Shown here piece after piece: positions 5,288 to 5,300 of a DNA stretch of 5,300 bases (position 1 is its first letter; each line of letters opens with the position of its first letter). A program made the translations under genes and the position numbers. Source of the stretch: an uncultured Bacteroidota bacterium (lineage in GTDB: Bacteria; Bacteroidota; Bacteroidia; Chitinophagales; Chitinophagaceae); contig CAMLGP010000266.1 of NCBI GenBank assembly GCA_946479535.1, forward strand, positions 1-5,300. The letters run 5' to 3'. The notes under the pieces are model-generated. The model was given only the letters and a program-made list of their open reading frames with translations, had not been told where the DNA came from and did no database searches.

Positions 5288-5300
5288 GCAACGGCTTGTT

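Noticed and set aside
5162..5300. Integrated element or attachment site at the tRNA-Ser 3' end
   Set aside because: tRNA-Ser genes are common integration sites, but no integrase and no repeat of the tRNA 3' end is present in the available sequence.

Overview
The window looks like chromosomal DNA of a member of the Bacteroidota, probably near Chitinophagaceae. Four things point there. The DNA is AT-rich and no start codon has a recognisable Shine-Dalgarno sequence. Perfect TAnnTTTG boxes, the Bacteroidota -7 promoter element, lie just upstream of gltX, of the deacetylase gene and of the tRNA. The glutamyl-tRNA synthetase and the short NodB-type deacetylase resemble the Bacteroidota versions of those families. 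The lineage comes from sequence character and recall of the families, not from a database search.

Left half (1-3175), all on the minus strand and read right to left: gltX (glutamyl-tRNA synthetase), a 135-residue stand-alone B12-binding subunit of an acyl-CoA mutase 9 bp later, a 118-bp gap with a weak hairpin, sodC (Cu/Zn superoxide dismutase, predicted lipoprotein), and 7 bp later an enoyl-CoA hydratase cut by the window edge. The spacing suggests two tightly coupled pairs, gltX with the B12 protein and sodC with the hydratase. The B12 protein and the hydratase both belong to acyl-CoA metabolism.

Middle (3176-3288): a compact divergent control region. Each flanking gene has the same TATCTTTG box ending exactly 5 nt before its ATG, so both mRNAs are probably leaderless or nearly so. 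Between the boxes lies a perfect 17-bp inverted repeat with a 21-nt spacer.

Right half (3289-5300), all on the plus strand: a NodB-type polysaccharide deacetylase with a strong intrinsic terminator, a 132-bp AT-rich stretch with minor inverted repeats, a TatD-family metal-dependent hydrolase, and a tRNA-Ser(GGA) unit. The tRNA unit has its own candidate promoter, a long hairpin that would form the 5' leader of the precursor, and a downstream terminator hairpin. The last ~80 bp hold no gene I can support.

The protein genes are ordinary and intact. I did not find a convincing new multi-gene system. The points most worth a second look are non-coding: the mirrored promoters, the 17-bp inverted repeat between them, and the promoter-plus-hairpin leader in front of tRNA-Ser.
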